From Pseudoscleropodium purum (lineage: Eukaryota; Streptophyta; Bryopsida; Hypnales; Brachytheciaceae), in the NCBI GenBank assembly GCA_963969395.1, contig OZ017801.1, forward strand, positions 2,234,501 to 2,298,500: a DNA stretch of 64,000 nt. The letters run 5' to 3'. This document shows positions 48,136 through 61,664 of the stretch, piece after piece (the stretch's first letter is position 1; each line of letters opens with the position of its first letter). The position numbers and the translations under genes were made by a program. Under the pieces are notes generated by a model. The model did not search any database, was not told where the DNA came from, and saw only the letters and a program-made list of their open reading frames with translations.

Positions 48136-48419
48136 GATAACTACACCTAAAATCGCACAAAGAAGAAATTCACTATGGTTTCTATTATTATATTGAATTT
48201 TTTTGTTAGGTTTCTTGTTGGTAGTCAATAAGAGATTTTAGATTTTGTTAGAATGCATTTTTCATACACCATATGAATAAACTTTGAATTTTCAAATTGC
48301 CAGAAATAGGTGTTTCTTAAAATTCATAATGAACTCTCATGAATAGCGTAGGAATACATTTTAGGCAAGAATTTGTAGTGGATAATTTCAGAAAGCAATC
48401 AAATGTAGGTGTAGTTACC
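48136..48419. mobile_element. TTAA-flanked MITE of the ACACCTAAAA family
   Basis: Flanking TTAA is at 48132-48135 and 48420-48423. The left end is GATAACTACACCTA and the inverted right end is GGTAACTACACCTA, one mismatch in 14. Interior blocks (CACCATATGAATAAACTTTG, TACATTTTAGGCAAGAA) also occur at 12.4-12.6 kb and 15.4 kb. 284 bp, no ORF. Confidence 0.7.
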
Positions 48420-48423
48420 TTAA

Positions 48424-51400
48424 CTTTCTATAAGGACCTTAAGGGTTTCAAATTTTGAACAATGGATGAATACAAACACATCTCAAGCACACAAAAATGT
48501 ACCTTTTTCATCCATTATAAAGATTTTTGTGTTAGTGAGTTCTTTGACATTTGTAAAGTAATAAATTCAAGAGACTTTATATTGCAAATATTTTATAACT
48601 CAAAAGGTATTAGTAGGTCTAACCCTCAAAAAGCACCTTTTAAAGTCCAAAAATGATTCTTCAAAAATGATGAATAATAAAATAAAATAAAAATCTTCAA
48701 AAATTATTGTGATTAGAATTTAACCTTTTAAAACTAAAGGAACAAAATTCCTGTGAAAATCACAAATATTTAATCTACAATTCATTTTAGAATTAATTTT
48801 CAATTTTTGGCCTACAATTTTATCAAAAAATATTGGTTTGAGTACTAGTTGATTTAACCATTAGAAGATATTTTGTTGCTTTGGAGGGTTGTGAGTTCTT
48901 TGAGATTTTCAAGCTATGGGAACTCCTAAGATTTATTTTATAGTCTTCAAATCAACAAATAAGATCACGATAAAAATCTAGAAATATTGGCACAAAGATT
49001 TCCTAACATTAGAAAATGGACTCTCAATCTTGACATAGATAACATCCTCTCTAATGAATTCTAGTCTAATCCTGAAATAATAGATTCACAAAAAGAAGCC
49101 TGTTAAAATTCCACACTAGCCAATACATGGGAAATGCTAGAAAAGAACTATTTTTTTGGCATAGAAAGATTTTCATCAATCACATGCTTTATATGTAGAT
49201 TACAAGATATAGATACATGGCTCCATGTACTTCTAAAATGCAATTAACTACATATCTACGCTCTTAAAATCAATAGACATAACAAAATAGTATGGGAATT
49301 ATGAAAACTTATTCTATCCAATAAAAATTTCAATTCTATACAATTACAAGAGTAAATAATTGTATGAAATGCAAGTTGCCAGAGCTTTTGCAATTACATT
49401 TAAATATAAAGCCAAGACATGATAATGTATTAAAATATTCTATGCTTTGTTACAAAAAAATAATAATTTGAAAATATAATTTTCATGTATTTAATTTTTA
49501 AACGACACTAAAACCAAAACTATCCAATGAATGAAACAAATAATGCACATATTGGTTCAATAATCAAAACATTTTGGTGAAGACCTTGGTTACGGGAGGC
49601 CATGTCCTTCAAGGGTCAATAAAGGTTAAAGGAATTGCCAACTACCAATACTAGTGAGATAACTATATCTAATTATAACCACTTTCTAAAATGGACCACC
49701 ACATATTCTTGTCTAAATTGTACTCTAACTATTAATGAGAGACTATGGTTTACTTTAGGAATACTTATTTTCATCACTTTGAAAATTTGTAGTGCCCCTT
49801 TGTAATGTAGAGCAATTATAGGGACACCTAAAACCATCTATATGAATATTCAAGGATGTTACATATTATAATTCTTCATAAACAATTTTGATTTTTATTG
49901 ACAATTGAAAAGTGATTTTTTTGTGTGTCATCAATAGAGCCCATATGAACCCTTGCAAGAGATGGAATTTATCAAGTGAGGCCATCTTTTGGAATTTAAT
50001 TCCTTATTGTAAGGACCAAAAGGAAGTTCAAATTTTTAAAATTGTGAAGTTGTAAAATACACTTAATAATAATTATTCAATGATCAATGATCCTCAAAAA
50101 ATAGTTGTAAAATAAGGTCCATAGATTATATTCATATGATTGGTTAGTTCAACCAATATACAAACCAATATTCTTCAATAAAATGTCAAGCCAAAAATTG
50201 AAAATTCTTTTAAAAATCAATTGTAGATTGAATACTCGTGATATTCACAAAAAAAAATCCTTTGAAATTCAAAATGTTAAGTTCTCAATCATAATAATTT
50301 TTGAAAATTTTCATTTTATTCTTTTTATTCAAGTCATTTTTGAAGGGTCATTTTTTGAAGACAGAAGGTTACTTTATGAGGCCAAATCTACCAATACCTA
50401 TTCAATAGTAGAATATTTGCAAAGTAAAGTCTTCAAAATTGATACCAAAAAAATTATTAAAAAAACTATTGTATGATTTTTTTTTAAAGGATGAAAAAAT
50501 GCATTTTTTGTGTACTTGGGATGTATTTTCATTCATTCATTGTTCTAAATTTGAATGCTTGGTTTTTTAGGGATTAATCCTAGAAGAACCAAAGTCTTGA
50601 CAAAGGACAAAATGGATTTTGGACAAGCTTCTACAATCTCAATTTTTGTTGTGATTTTTAATACTTTTTCCTAAAATATATCCTTAAGATATAATTTTTA
50701 TATCAACCAATGCTAAGGAGCAAAAGTTATACCACCCTATGCACAATTTTCACCACTTTGGGTATGTACCAAAAGAACCCACAAAAAAATTAAACAAAAA
50801 TTTCAAATTTTTTTTTCTTGTAGGTTATATTTTTGTCTACATTGAAAGCTTCTATGCATTCTATTTGGATTATAGATGTGTAAGTTATGTCTTTATTTTT
50901 TTAGCAATCGTAGCATCTCTTTGAGAAAATAATGTATGAAATTTGTTCTTGAACTCAATTTTCATAAATTTTTAGAGGAAAAAATTCCACAAGGCTTAGT
51001 TTTCATGATAGAACTTTGCTAGGATTAGTGTGTTTCAATTCCATCTTGGAGATATTAACAATTTATTTTTTCTATCTCAAATTTGCTTCTACTTAATAAT
51101 TTTTTTAAGAATGAAAATTAAGTTTTTTCTATTTCAAATTTATTTAACACTCTCTAAACTCAATTCTTCATGATAAAAAATTAATTCAAATTCTAGAGTG
51201 CAAAAAAATTAAGTTAAGAATGTTCAAAGTCAAATAATCTACTCATGCAAGGTACATTAAACTTGTGTTTTCTTCACTTCAAATGCAAATATCTTGCAAT
51301 CTATATTGACAAAGTTTTTAAATTTTCTTCCACACATTTTAAAATTAGTCTAGTGCAAGATTCTATGATAGGTATGCCAAAAAAATTAAGTTTTGCACTG

Positions 51401-51842
51401 TTTTTGCTCTTTGCAACAAAGATGACAATTTTGAATATTTTTTGACAAAGAAAAGGCCATAGTCCTCTAGGATTAAAATGGCCCCAATGAAATTGTTACT
51501 CCACTTGGAAAACTTGTAAACTCTCCATCCTTTGCTCAACGAGCCTTTCAAGGAAGGAAGAGTATTTTTTTCTCCTACATTTGTCATAAATGTAAAAATT
51601 TGCCCCCTATTTTGGTCAATAAATTTGTAGTTTGTAACCTATATATTCTACTTCGGGGTCTAGGATTCCAAATACAAATTCAAATTTTTTAATTTTATCA
51701 TCTACAATAAATAATTTGTTACTATATTTTTCCAAACTGAAGAGAAGCTCTAAATTTTTACTCTTCCTACAAAAGCTTGTAGTATTAATATAATAGAGCT
51801 TGGAACATGGCTTTGAGAAGGTGAAAAGATTTATTGCCTTTA
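48424..51842. other. AT-rich interval without a gene
   Basis: No coding signal. At 49819 GGGACACCTAAAAC is a lone terminus of the second MITE family. At 50574-50577 TTAA is preceded by TTTTTTAGGGA and followed by TCCTAGAAG, a lone or back-to-back end of the first family. A repeated phrase (CTTCAAATGCAAATATCTTG near 51280) recurs at about 54430 and 57580. Confidence 0.55.
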
Positions 51843-52749
51843 TCCCCTTGCCAAGGTTTTTGACTATGTTTTCATCCCAAATGCTCCAAAATTGTCATTT
51901 CTAGTATAAGTACCAAATTTTAGAAAAAGAACGTTTTTAGACACTTATAATTGTAGGATCTTGTAGTATTCTTGTTTGCAAAGACATGAAAATTTTTTCA
52001 AGATGTTTTACCACGTAGATTGCAAGATATTAGCATTTGAAATGGCAAAAATCCTTCTCTTGGCCATGCAGAAAACCATATAGTTGTACTTCACAAGGTC
52101 TTATTTGTATGAAAAAATGTCTCAAATGGTGGTGCTTTTTTGGATTCATTCTTCAAGGAAAATTGGCTACATGCTTGAAAAATTCAAATCATTTGGAATT
52201 GTACAATATGTAGGAAAAAATAGTAAGTAGAAAGAAGTAGAGGATGACACAAAACTCTAAATTGTTAAGAATTTAGTTACGGAATTAAAAAATGCCAATT
52301 CCAATGATTATGATGTTGTAATAAACAATCTACTCCCTATGATTTATTGATTTATTTAAATTATTGAAAATTTAATTAAATAAAAGAGTTAAATATTTAT
52401 TAAAGTAGAAAATTCATAACTACTTGCAAACTAAAATTCCTTATAAATTTCATCTTGTTAATCAAAATGGAATGATTCAAAGCTTTCCATATACATATAA
52501 ATCTAGGAGAAAAAAATTCAAATTATTATTTCTTAAAAAAGTAATTTTTCTAAGCTACTCACCAAACATTAAAAATTACATGTCACAAATAACTTTTTAA
52601 CCATATTGTCAAAAATTATGAAAATTACTGCACTTTAAAGCTACTCCTCAAACACATGTTATGCAAAAATTTCAATGAAAAAAAATTGTTCATAGTCAGC
52701 TACCCATAATTGCTATGTTGCTTAAAAATGCAGTTTACTGATGTAGGGG
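51843..52749 (-). mobile_element. 0.92-kb element, copy C (inverted), degenerate flanks
   Basis: Same orientation and interior as copy B: TTTTTGACTATGTTTTCATC near the left end, ATTGCAAGATATTAGCATTT, and AATGGAATGATTCAAAGCTT near 52465. Flanks are TTTA (51839-51842) and TTCA (52750-52753), each one base from TTAA, so this is an older copy. 907 bp, no ORF. Confidence 0.65.
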
Positions 52750-52753
52750 TTCA

Positions 52754-55700
52754 AGTCAATGAATAAGGCAATGAGTTTTATGGAGTTCGTTCATGGGCAC
52801 AAACCCTAAACCGTAAACCACTTTAAAATATGACCAAATTTTGATGAAAGATGCATTCCATCTTTCCCATGCATGAAAATTACATTCTCAGAATTTGTAA
52901 AAGAATTTACATCCAACCAATTAATATGCATGGACAAACAATTCAAATGTCAACTTACAATTGCTCATTATTAAAACCTCAAAAATTACATATTTTTGAA
53001 GGAACTTGAAGGGTTGTTCATTAACTCAATTATTTACAAAAATATTAAATATTGATTGAAGATCTTGAAATTTTAGACCCTAAAGGATTTGAAGGATTAA
53101 TGAAGTGTTTCCAAAGATGGGAAAACAAAATGATTGTAAGGAAAGTTTGTGCAAACTACAAATATCTATGGAAGGTGATGATGCAAATTTTTAAATTTTT
53201 TCAAAAAAATAAAAATAAAATATATGTGTATTTTATATTCCATTATGTGATTTTATATTATTATTTTAGGACATATATATTATTATATAACACAAATCAA
53301 TGCAATTAAAATTTTAGCATAAGTACAATTCAAACAATCAATACAATTTCTTAATCTATTTCACTATTACCATGACCAAAGGTTGGTCTTTGTATTTTTG
53401 AAAAAAATAAATGTCATACTTTAAGAACAAATAGTACTTTACACATAATAAAGTATGATATTCCCACTAGTGATCACTACACATGTGTATAACAATCCCT
53501 TTCTACCAATACAAAGCAAATTTACTTTGTTTTCCCATGCCTTCTTGAATAGATTTTCTTAGGAATTCCACAAAATAGGGTAAAAATTTTTTTTATTGCA
53601 ACAATATTTTTGACTTGCATGTCAATGTATACAAAAAATTGGCATTGGACTTGGAGTTTCTCTCCATTATTGATGCCCTATTAAAGTCACTATATACAAG
53701 AAATTGCAATATATTTCCCTATTTTAATCATACAATATTTTTTTGAACAATGCTTCTCATAATTACAAAAGATCATGAGTTTTATATAGTAGGAACCCAC
53801 CAAAAGAATTCAAAACATTTTGAACTTCTTTTCAATTACAACTTTGTATCCAAAGTCACACCTTCTTTATTTGAGGGCCAAATGTATACAAATTTTTTTA
53901 GGGATTAACCTCTAAAGGATTATGTAACTATCAGTGTATACAAGAGATCTTAGATAGTTGCACACAAAATCAATTTGGTTCAAATGCAACAATGCTAGTA
54001 TGTGAGCCCAAGAATGCAAGCTCGTGAACATTGAGCCTACAATATAGGTACTTATAATATAGATACTACACACTATTGAAGGTATATGTATCATAAACAC
54101 CTATAATATGGGAATTTGTAATATATATACCCTATACTCATAGACAATTTGTTTAGTATATACATCTATAACATAGGTTTTCTAGGCTCATGGGCTCGTA
54201 TAATAGCAACCTTCCCTAAAAATCAAAAGTTATATTGCCTTGAATTTTATAAGCAATATGGGCAATATGTACAAAATTCTTCCTATAATTTTGAAATTTG
54301 GTAGGTATGTAACTTAGTACTTGATACAAGTTGCAAATGTAAGAAAAATCATATGTAGTGTAAAAATCTCACATTAGGAGGACTTAAAGTCTACTAGCCT
54401 TGTTGAGAAAGGTTAAAAAAGTATATTTCTTCTTACTTCAAATGCTATAATCTTTCAATCTATGCAATCAAAGTTTTGAAATTTTTTTGACACATTCCTA
54501 TAGTAGTCTAGTATCAATTCATATACTTGAATTTTGATGTTTTATTTTTTTCTCTCACTCCCCAAGAGAGTCCCATTTTTTGATAATTTCTACCCAAAAT
54601 TTGTTTCTATCTTTTGGGGGGTAAATCTCTAAGAAAATAGTGTGCAAGTTTTAAATAATAAATGTACTTGCCAATGAAAGTAATTTTTTTTCATACAATG
54701 TCAATTTATTGAGAAAAAAATATTCTATAAGTTTGTATATATTTTGCATAAAAGATAAGTTTTATGCTCAAAATTAATTATACAATACAATTTACGTGTG
54801 CAAAGTAATATGTTTGTGACTCATCATTTGCTATGCATACATTTTCAATACATCATGTCATTGCAAGCTTCACTATGTAATATTTATCATTTAACTGTTA
54901 TATATTTTTTGAATCAAAAGAAATGACATCTTTATAAATACTATCCTCATTGTCATTGTAATGAATGTTTTGGAGGATTTTATAATGCTATAAATTTCCT
55001 GTAAATATTAATCCAAGGGACTACGAAGAGAGGTGAAAATTTTCAATGTTCATTTTATCTATGAATGGCTTTGCACCAAAATATCCAAAATTTGATATAA
55101 ATTTATTTTTGAAATGTCTTTATTTACTACCTCCTAGATATTGCAATTGATAACAAATATACTTCTTTACATATGAAGAAAGACAACTTCAAAGTTATAC
55201 ATTTTTGTTTGTTTTTTATACCTAGAACTTAAAAAACAAACACAAGGCTAAACAATATTTTTTTAAATGAACAATTCCATTTTCAATATAAATTCATCTA
55301 TGGAATGCAATAGTCTATTTCTCAAAATGAAAGTTTTGATTGAAAATTTTAAATTTAAACAATATTAATATTAATAATAATATCTTATAACAAACATTTA
55401 GCCATTCAACAATATGAAAATGGGTGTTTACAAGATGTGATTTACAAAGATTTTTGTCTCAATGCATGACAAAGCGATCTTTTGATAAACTTTATAAATC
55501 CACCTACTAAATGCACAATTGAACTTTGTGTGAAAAAAAAATTTTAGAATATTGGGATTATTGGAGCTACATGTCCCCTTTCTAGACAAAAACAAGAACA
55601 ACTACAAATCCAAGTGCTCAAAATTGAGAATTTTACATCCAAAAGAGTACTTGTAGTACACAACCTATATCTTAAGATAGTGTGTTTGTTTTGTTTTGTT

Positions 55701-58100
55701 TGTTACATTGAAATCTCCTAGACTATGAGTTTCCAATCACATTTTTGGTACCATTGGAAAGCCCTTAGCAAGGAAGGGTGTATGGGCTTTGTTTCATAGC
55801 ATTCCAACCTACTAGGTGAAAGTTATTGAGTTTTGAAGTTTTCATGAAATTCACAAATTACTTTTATTTTCATTCTGATCGTGGCAACAATGTGGGGCAC
55901 CATGAATTTTTTCTCATTTTCTGTGAGGTGTCAAAGTGGCTATATAAAATTTTATAGTGGTGCTCCAAATTTCAACATTCATCCACATGTTGAATAGAAA
56001 ATATTGCATTAGTACAGATCACATGTCCATAATTCTATTTTAATCCACAATTTGGCAATTTCATCCAAGATTTTTTTTAACTCAAAGTTTTTTGGCAAAA
56101 AATCTCATATTTTGTTTCCATTTTATGGAAAAATTATTTTTTTAGGTGCAATCTGATACTAGAAAGCCAAAAAGAAAAGCCTTGTGGGGCACACTTACTA
56201 GTGGATACTAAATTTAAAGATCTCATAGATGGCAATTTAAAAAAGCATCAACATTTCTAATATATCTCTTGAATATTACAAGGATTGCATTTTTTACACT
56301 TATATTGTTTAAGGTCTTAGATTAGTTTTTAAGGGCTTAAAAAATTATAATTTTACATTATGTTTTTTTAAAAGTTCATTTTATACAAAATACAAGGTAA
56401 AAATTATCTTTTGTTTTAAATGAACTTCATAAATTAGTTGTGACAAAAAGGTGTGGATATTCTAAACAGGATTTTGGGGAAAAAAATTGTCAATTAGGTA
56501 CAATACTAGTGCAAATTGATCATTTCTATACACCTTGAGTACACAATAATTTCTTTATATACCATAATATGCAATTGCCCAAATGTACTTTACTTGTTTT
56601 TATTCCTAGTGTACTTCACAAGTTTCATGGAAGTTTTGCAAACAATTTTATATAATTGGAGCCAGTATAAAGCATCCATTTGTATCAAGATCTAAATAAT
56701 TGATTTGCTTATATATGAAATATCAACTTTTTTCCATATAGGTGTGCAAGAATTGAAATTGCAATGGCTTTTTTATAAAAATAAAAGACCTAGGTATTAA
56801 AATTTCAATTGTGAAGTTCTCTTTACTCATTCTTTCAATTATAAACTTTCTTTATTCAAAGTCCATCATAGAGTGAAATAATACTAATAAGAACCACTAC
56901 ACTCTTTCTCAAGGTATAATTTATACTAAATTGTTTTATACTACATACTATATTAAAGGACCGAATGTGTATTTAAGGAAAAATTTGATAATTAATGATG
57001 AAGTGAAAAATGAATGGGTGCTTCTTGAAATTTGACACATGGTGGGGACTTTCACCCCCTTTCTAGGAATTAAAAAAAATTTTATCACATGTCTAAATCA
57101 TAAGCTGTATTGTCCAAAAAAATAATTATTTTTGGTGCAAAAATTAAATCTCTACTAACTCAACTAGACATGCTTGGGAAAAAAATTCTATTTAATTACA
57201 AATGTTATTATCTTAAAACTTGCACTTTCAAAATTTTTGAAATTCTTTCCACACACTTCAATATTTGTCTTTAAGTTTTCACCATTTAGATTTCACACAA
57301 AAATTTCCTTAATTCACAATAAATCATCAAAAACTCATACTAAAATGGCAAATTACCAAAAAGTAACTAGAGCGTTGTCAATGTAATTGACCTCTTTATA
57401 TTGTAGGGTGATTTAAAGTAAGGTAAATCCGTTATTTGCTTTTGAAATTTTGCATGGGTGTCTTATGAGATGTATTCCGTAGCACTCAATGGTATAGAAA
57501 CTCAATTTTTTGTAGAACAAAATGTTTATTTCAAAAGGGTTCAAAGTCTTACATAGACAAAATGAAGACTTTTTCACTTTAAATGTTATAATCTTTCAAT
57601 CCACTTTGTTAGATAGGTTGAAATATTTTCCACACATATCCATAATAGTCTATTATACTATTGTATAGTTGAAGTTCAAAAACAAAGATTTTATTTTCAA
57701 TTTTAGGAATGTACTAAAAATGGAAGTTTTTGATCATTTTTATTGAAAAACACCCTTAAATCTGTGCTCAATCTTTGAAAAAACATAAATATCCAATTCA
57801 AAACTTACTTTACACTAATTACAATATCATGTCACTTCGTAAAAAGTTACATATATTAAATGCACTAATTAGGAATCCAAGATGTATAAGAACAATTCTA
57901 AACCACTTTTTTTTTCTTCTTCAACATCATATTTATAACAATGTTATTTGATTTCATATCATTTACATGCATTGTGAGCACTAGATGACATTAAAGTGTT
58001 CAAAATGTAGACCAATAATGGAAGATTAATTTTCATAATCCAAAAGGGGACTCAAATTGATTATAATAATGGTATATAAAATAAAATATCATTCAAGATT
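52754..58100. other. long AT-rich interval without a gene
   Basis: No coding signal. Lone TTAA-family ends appear at 53905-53908 (TTTAGGGA on the left and CCTCTAAAGG on the right of one TTAA) and at 56337-56340 (TTTTTAAGGGC then TTAA). A dispersed phrase around ATAATCTTTCAATC recurs near 54450 and 57590 with partial relatives near 51290 and 57210. Confidence 0.55.
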
Positions 58101-58104
58101 TTAA

Positions 58105-59022
58105 TCCCTAAAGCACTAAATTGCATTTTTTGGCAACATAGCAATTCGAGGTAGCTTACTATGACTACGAATAGAATTTTTATTTGTTTTTGCTGAAATT
58201 TCCACACAACATTTTTTTGAGGAGTAACTTTATGGCTCGAAAATTTCCATAGCTTTTAACTATATAGTCAAAAAGTTATTGCATGATATGTCATTTCATT
58301 GCTTGGTGGGTAGTCTAAAAATTTCTTTAAAAATCACTTTCTTAAGAAATAAAAATTTGAAATTGGTTTTCAAGTTTTGTATATGCGTGGAAAGCTTTCA
58401 ATCATTCCATTTTGATTATTGAGATGAAAGTTATGAGGAGTTTTAGTTTGTAGGCAATTATGGAAACTCTATTCTAAAATAAATTTTGAAGTCCTTTATT
58501 TAATTCAAATTCAGTATTTTTGAAAAAAAAAAAAAATCATAGAATGTAAATTTTTTATTATAACATTACAAGCATTGGGATTGGCGTTTTTCAATTCTAT
58601 AATTAAATTCTTATCAATTTAGTCTTTTGAATCATTCTCTATTTCTTTTTATTTACTATTTTTTTTCCATATGTTGTACAATTCCAAATTTTCCAAGAAT
58701 ATAGCCAACTTGCCTTGAAGAATGAATCCAAAGAATAACCTTTCTTTTGGACATTTTTTCATACAAATATAACCTTATGAAGTGCTACTACCCGATTTTT
58801 TGTAGGGCCCAAAAAATGAATTTTGTCAATTCAAATGCTAATAGCTTGCCATCTACACAATGGATAACTCTGAATTTTTTTCTACATCTTTTCAAACCAG
58901 TACAACAAGATCCTGTAGTTATACGTGTTTAAAAATATCTTTTTTCCAAAATTTGGTACTTGTACTAAAAATGGTAGTTTCGGAGCATTTTTGGTGAAAA
59001 CATAGTCAAAAAACTTTTAGAG
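58105..59022 (+). mobile_element. TTAA-flanked 0.92-kb element, copy D
   Basis: It is flanked by TTAA at 58101-58104 and 59023-59026. Ends are TCCCTAAAGCAC at left and CTCTAAAAGT (inverted) at right. Interior colinear with copy A, ending GGTGAAAACATAGTCAAAA. 918 bp, no ORF. It lies about 0.1 kb upstream of the putative phytochrome TATA box, so it could contribute to that promoter. Confidence 0.75.
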
Positions 59023-59131
59023 TTAATCTTAAAGGACTCAATATGATTACTTTTTCCAGTGGTGAATTATCCTCTAATTTGATATATGGTTTTTTCCTTT
59101 GCTTCAAAGGGTATTTATTTGTTTCAACATA

Positions 59132-59137
59132 TATAAA
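59132..59137 (+). promoter_or_regulatory. candidate TATA box of the phytochrome gene
   Basis: ATATATAAAATA lies at the point where AT-rich intergenic DNA gives way to GC-rich, leader-like sequence. Transcription would begin near 59165. The choice is tentative because other AT-rich motifs are close by. Confidence 0.35.
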
Positions 59138-59360
59138 ATAATTGATTTCTCTCGAACGGAAATAAATTTCCACTCGTCCTACTCAAGAAAAGAAAAAAAT
59201 AGAAGAAAAAGTGAGAGACAATGAAATGAAAGTAAAGAAAAGAAAAAGTGGTCGCCGAGCGGCAACCCGCCCCGGCCCGGTCAGCCCTGCCGGGGGCACG
59301 GGCGCGGGTCCAGCCACTTCCGAACAATAACTTCTTCGTCCGTGTAGCCCGCCCTGCCCT

Positions 59361-59407
59361 GACTAGTAAGTGACTAAAAGACTAGTAAGTGACTAGACTA
59401 GTCTAGT
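59361..59407. promoter_or_regulatory. ACTAGT repeat and 16-bp palindrome upstream of phytochrome
   Basis: GACTAGTAAGTGACTA is repeated at 59361 and 59380, followed by the perfect palindrome ACTAGACTAGTCTAGT at 59392-59407. The core ACTAGT appears again in both arms of the leader hairpin at 61.6 kb. A role in regulation is only suggested by position. Confidence 0.4.
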
Positions 59408-61394
59408 AGATCACACTCCCCCTGCCTTGTCAAGCCGGCTTCCTCTGCGCCTCGGCGTCAGAGACGCATCTCTTTCCACTTGCCCTGATTTCTGGCCTTC
59501 CGAGATCAGCATTTACAAGCAAATTTCCGGCTCTTCCGATCGTCAATCACTTTTTCTCGTGGCTGCTTCCGTCCGTGTGCGCTCTGTGGAGTTTCCTGGC
59601 GTTTGTCGCTGATTGCAGGGTTTGGAATCGCACATTTTGGTGTTGAACAGGGGATTTGCGAATGTGGGGAGCTCCGGAGCTTTTTGGTGGTTTCTAGTTG
59701 ATATTCGAGGTTGCGAGTGAGTTCTTTGATTGTGTTGTCGGTGGGAGAGAGGAGAGAGGGCGTTTGTTTTGTTTGCAGGTTTTAAGCTTACGGCACGGAG
59801 ACTGGAGGGGAAGGGGAAGACGAAGGGCTGGTTCAATGAAGGTTTTGTTTTTGTCGTGCCACCGTGTTGTGGCTGGCGTTGCGATCGGCTGGAAATTGGA
59901 TCGTGCGCGGGTGGTGGTTAGCTGCTCAGTGGTGAGGAGTTCTGACCTCGTCCTGAGCTCTTCTGGTTTGAGTTGGAGATCAATTTGAGGTCCAATTTCG
60001 CAATTGGAACTTGCTTGTTTGTTTTTTGGTTTCTGGTACTACTGAGCCGGAGAATTGTTTGCGAGTATGTGAGTACTACTGGTTGTAGTGAATACCGTCC
60101 AACTGTGATGTTGAGTAGTCCAGTCAGTGGGAGGTGGTCACGTTCGTGAACTAGCGATGAAGGCTGCGTAGTCGCTTTTCTATTGCCGATGACGGGGTAG
60201 AAGAATATAAGTCACACTCGTATCAAGCCTTTTAAAGTTCTACAGTTCAGACTTTTGAAAGCCCTCCATGGTGAATCAAATTTCTCAGTTCTTAATTCGC
60301 GTTCCTATCTGCTAGTTTTTGGAGTAGGTGATTCAATTGTGGTTTATTCTTAGAACTAATCTAGAGCGACACTGTGTTCTCCAGAGTCTCTTCGGCCTTT
60401 AGTTTTAGGTTAATCCTGATTTTTATCAGGACAAGCGGATTAGTGAGGAGTAAAAAATCTCGGGTTTGTAGAGCCACGCTACTTTATTGCATCAATTCAA
60501 CAGTCGAATGTGTATTCGACTGAAGATTTCGATGCTCTGCTTTTTCACATGAGAGATTTTCAGTTTTGCATCGTGATCCTGGTGACTTGTGCCGCAAAGT
60601 TGGCCTCTTGATCGATTAGGTCTGGTTTTAGCTTTTCTTCTGCGTTTCCTCAGCATCTTGGAGTTAACGCAGTTGGGGAATTAGGACCCTCAATTAGTAG
60701 GGCGCTTGCAAATCTTTGTGTCTAGCTCATCACTATGTATGTCATCTTAACTGGATTAGTCTAGGTTTAAAGGTTTAAGTATACGATGGATTCTTGTGAG
60801 TGCGATTTTACTTCCTGGAATCAAATAGAAATTCGAATCCCTTTATGTTCAACAATGGAGGCTGTAGTTCGTCTAATTTGAGTCTTTTGATCTTACATTT
60901 AGACACGGAAAATCAATTTATTCAAAGTTGCGTTGCATAAGATGGAGTGTGGTTAGAAATTTTCAGTTCGGAGGCGGATTGAATCGAAGTTGCAGCAATG
61001 AATTAGCATGAGGGTGGCTTATGCATTTTCAGTAGCCTTGATGAGGCAATGGCTGGGATATTGCATTGCAATTGTCTTTTTAACTGTGAACTCCCTCGGT
61101 GTTTTTGTGTGATTTTACGTTTTTCTTAGCCTATGATAACCATACCATTAGATTTATGTTTCTTTTATTTTTGAAATACTTGCTATGCTCGTGTATGGTT
61201 CCTTAGTGATTCACTCCCTGGCCCTTGCCTGCATCTCCTCTTCTGTTTGGGTTGTTGGATACTTTCTGGAAAATTTCCCGGAAATTCTTGTGAGGGTTCC
61301 TATGGTGTGAGTTCATTCTTGGCATATCTTTACTGATTTGATCATAGCTGTTCTTCTACTGAATCTTATTGTTTACTGTGTTGAAATTGCAGTT

Positions 61395-61484
61395 ATGACA
61401 TTTCGAACACCTCAGAAGTTTCGACGTTCAGTAACTGAAGACACTCATCTACAAGTCTTTTTTACAAAGACCCCGAGTTTGTAA
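61395..61484 (+). other. upstream ORF 1, 29 codons
   Basis: The frame starts three bases after the inferred splice acceptor and reads MTFRTPQKFRRSVTEDTHLQ and nine more residues to TAA. Whether it is translated depends on the leader intron being placed correctly. Confidence 0.4.
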
Positions 61485-61513
61485 GTGGGGTGCAGGGCAG
61501 CTATACAACAACT

Positions 61514-61573
61514 ATGAAGTCATCTTGGATCCAAAGCAAGGTGATTGTAGGTGCTGTGAATATTTTTCCGTAG
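61514..61573 (+). other. upstream ORF 2, 19 codons
   Basis: It reads MKSSWIQSKVIVGAVNIFP and ends with TAG, 172 bp before the phytochrome start. No conserved peptide is recognised. Confidence 0.4.
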
Positions 61574-61601
61574 CACCTTGGGAAATTTGCGTTTATCCTC
61601 C

Positions 61602-61655
61602 ATGAAAGAAGTCTCTTCCACTAGTAGGTCCACGAAGAGTTCTGGGATCTACTAG
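61602..61655 (+). other. upstream ORF 3, 17 codons, across the hairpin
   Basis: It reads MKEVSSTSRSTKSSGIY and ends with TAG within the right arm of the hairpin, so translating it would open the stem. It ends 90 bp before the phytochrome start codon. Confidence 0.4.
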
Positions 61656-61664
61656 TGGAAGGGG
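61612..61664 (+). promoter_or_regulatory. 20-pair hairpin in the phytochrome leader
   Basis: The arms are 61612-61631 and 61645-61664 with a 13-nt loop. A perfect 13-bp core (CTTCCACTAGTAG with CTACTAGTGGAAG) is extended by G-U and Watson-Crick pairs on both sides, with no bulge. Its 3' side ends 81 nt before the start codon. Such a stem could slow scanning ribosomes or bind a protein; a role is inferred. Confidence 0.65.

Noticed and set aside
59427..59988. Several open frames in the GC-rich phytochrome leader
   Set aside because: They have no conserved motif, overlap one another, and lie in sequence better explained as leader and intron.
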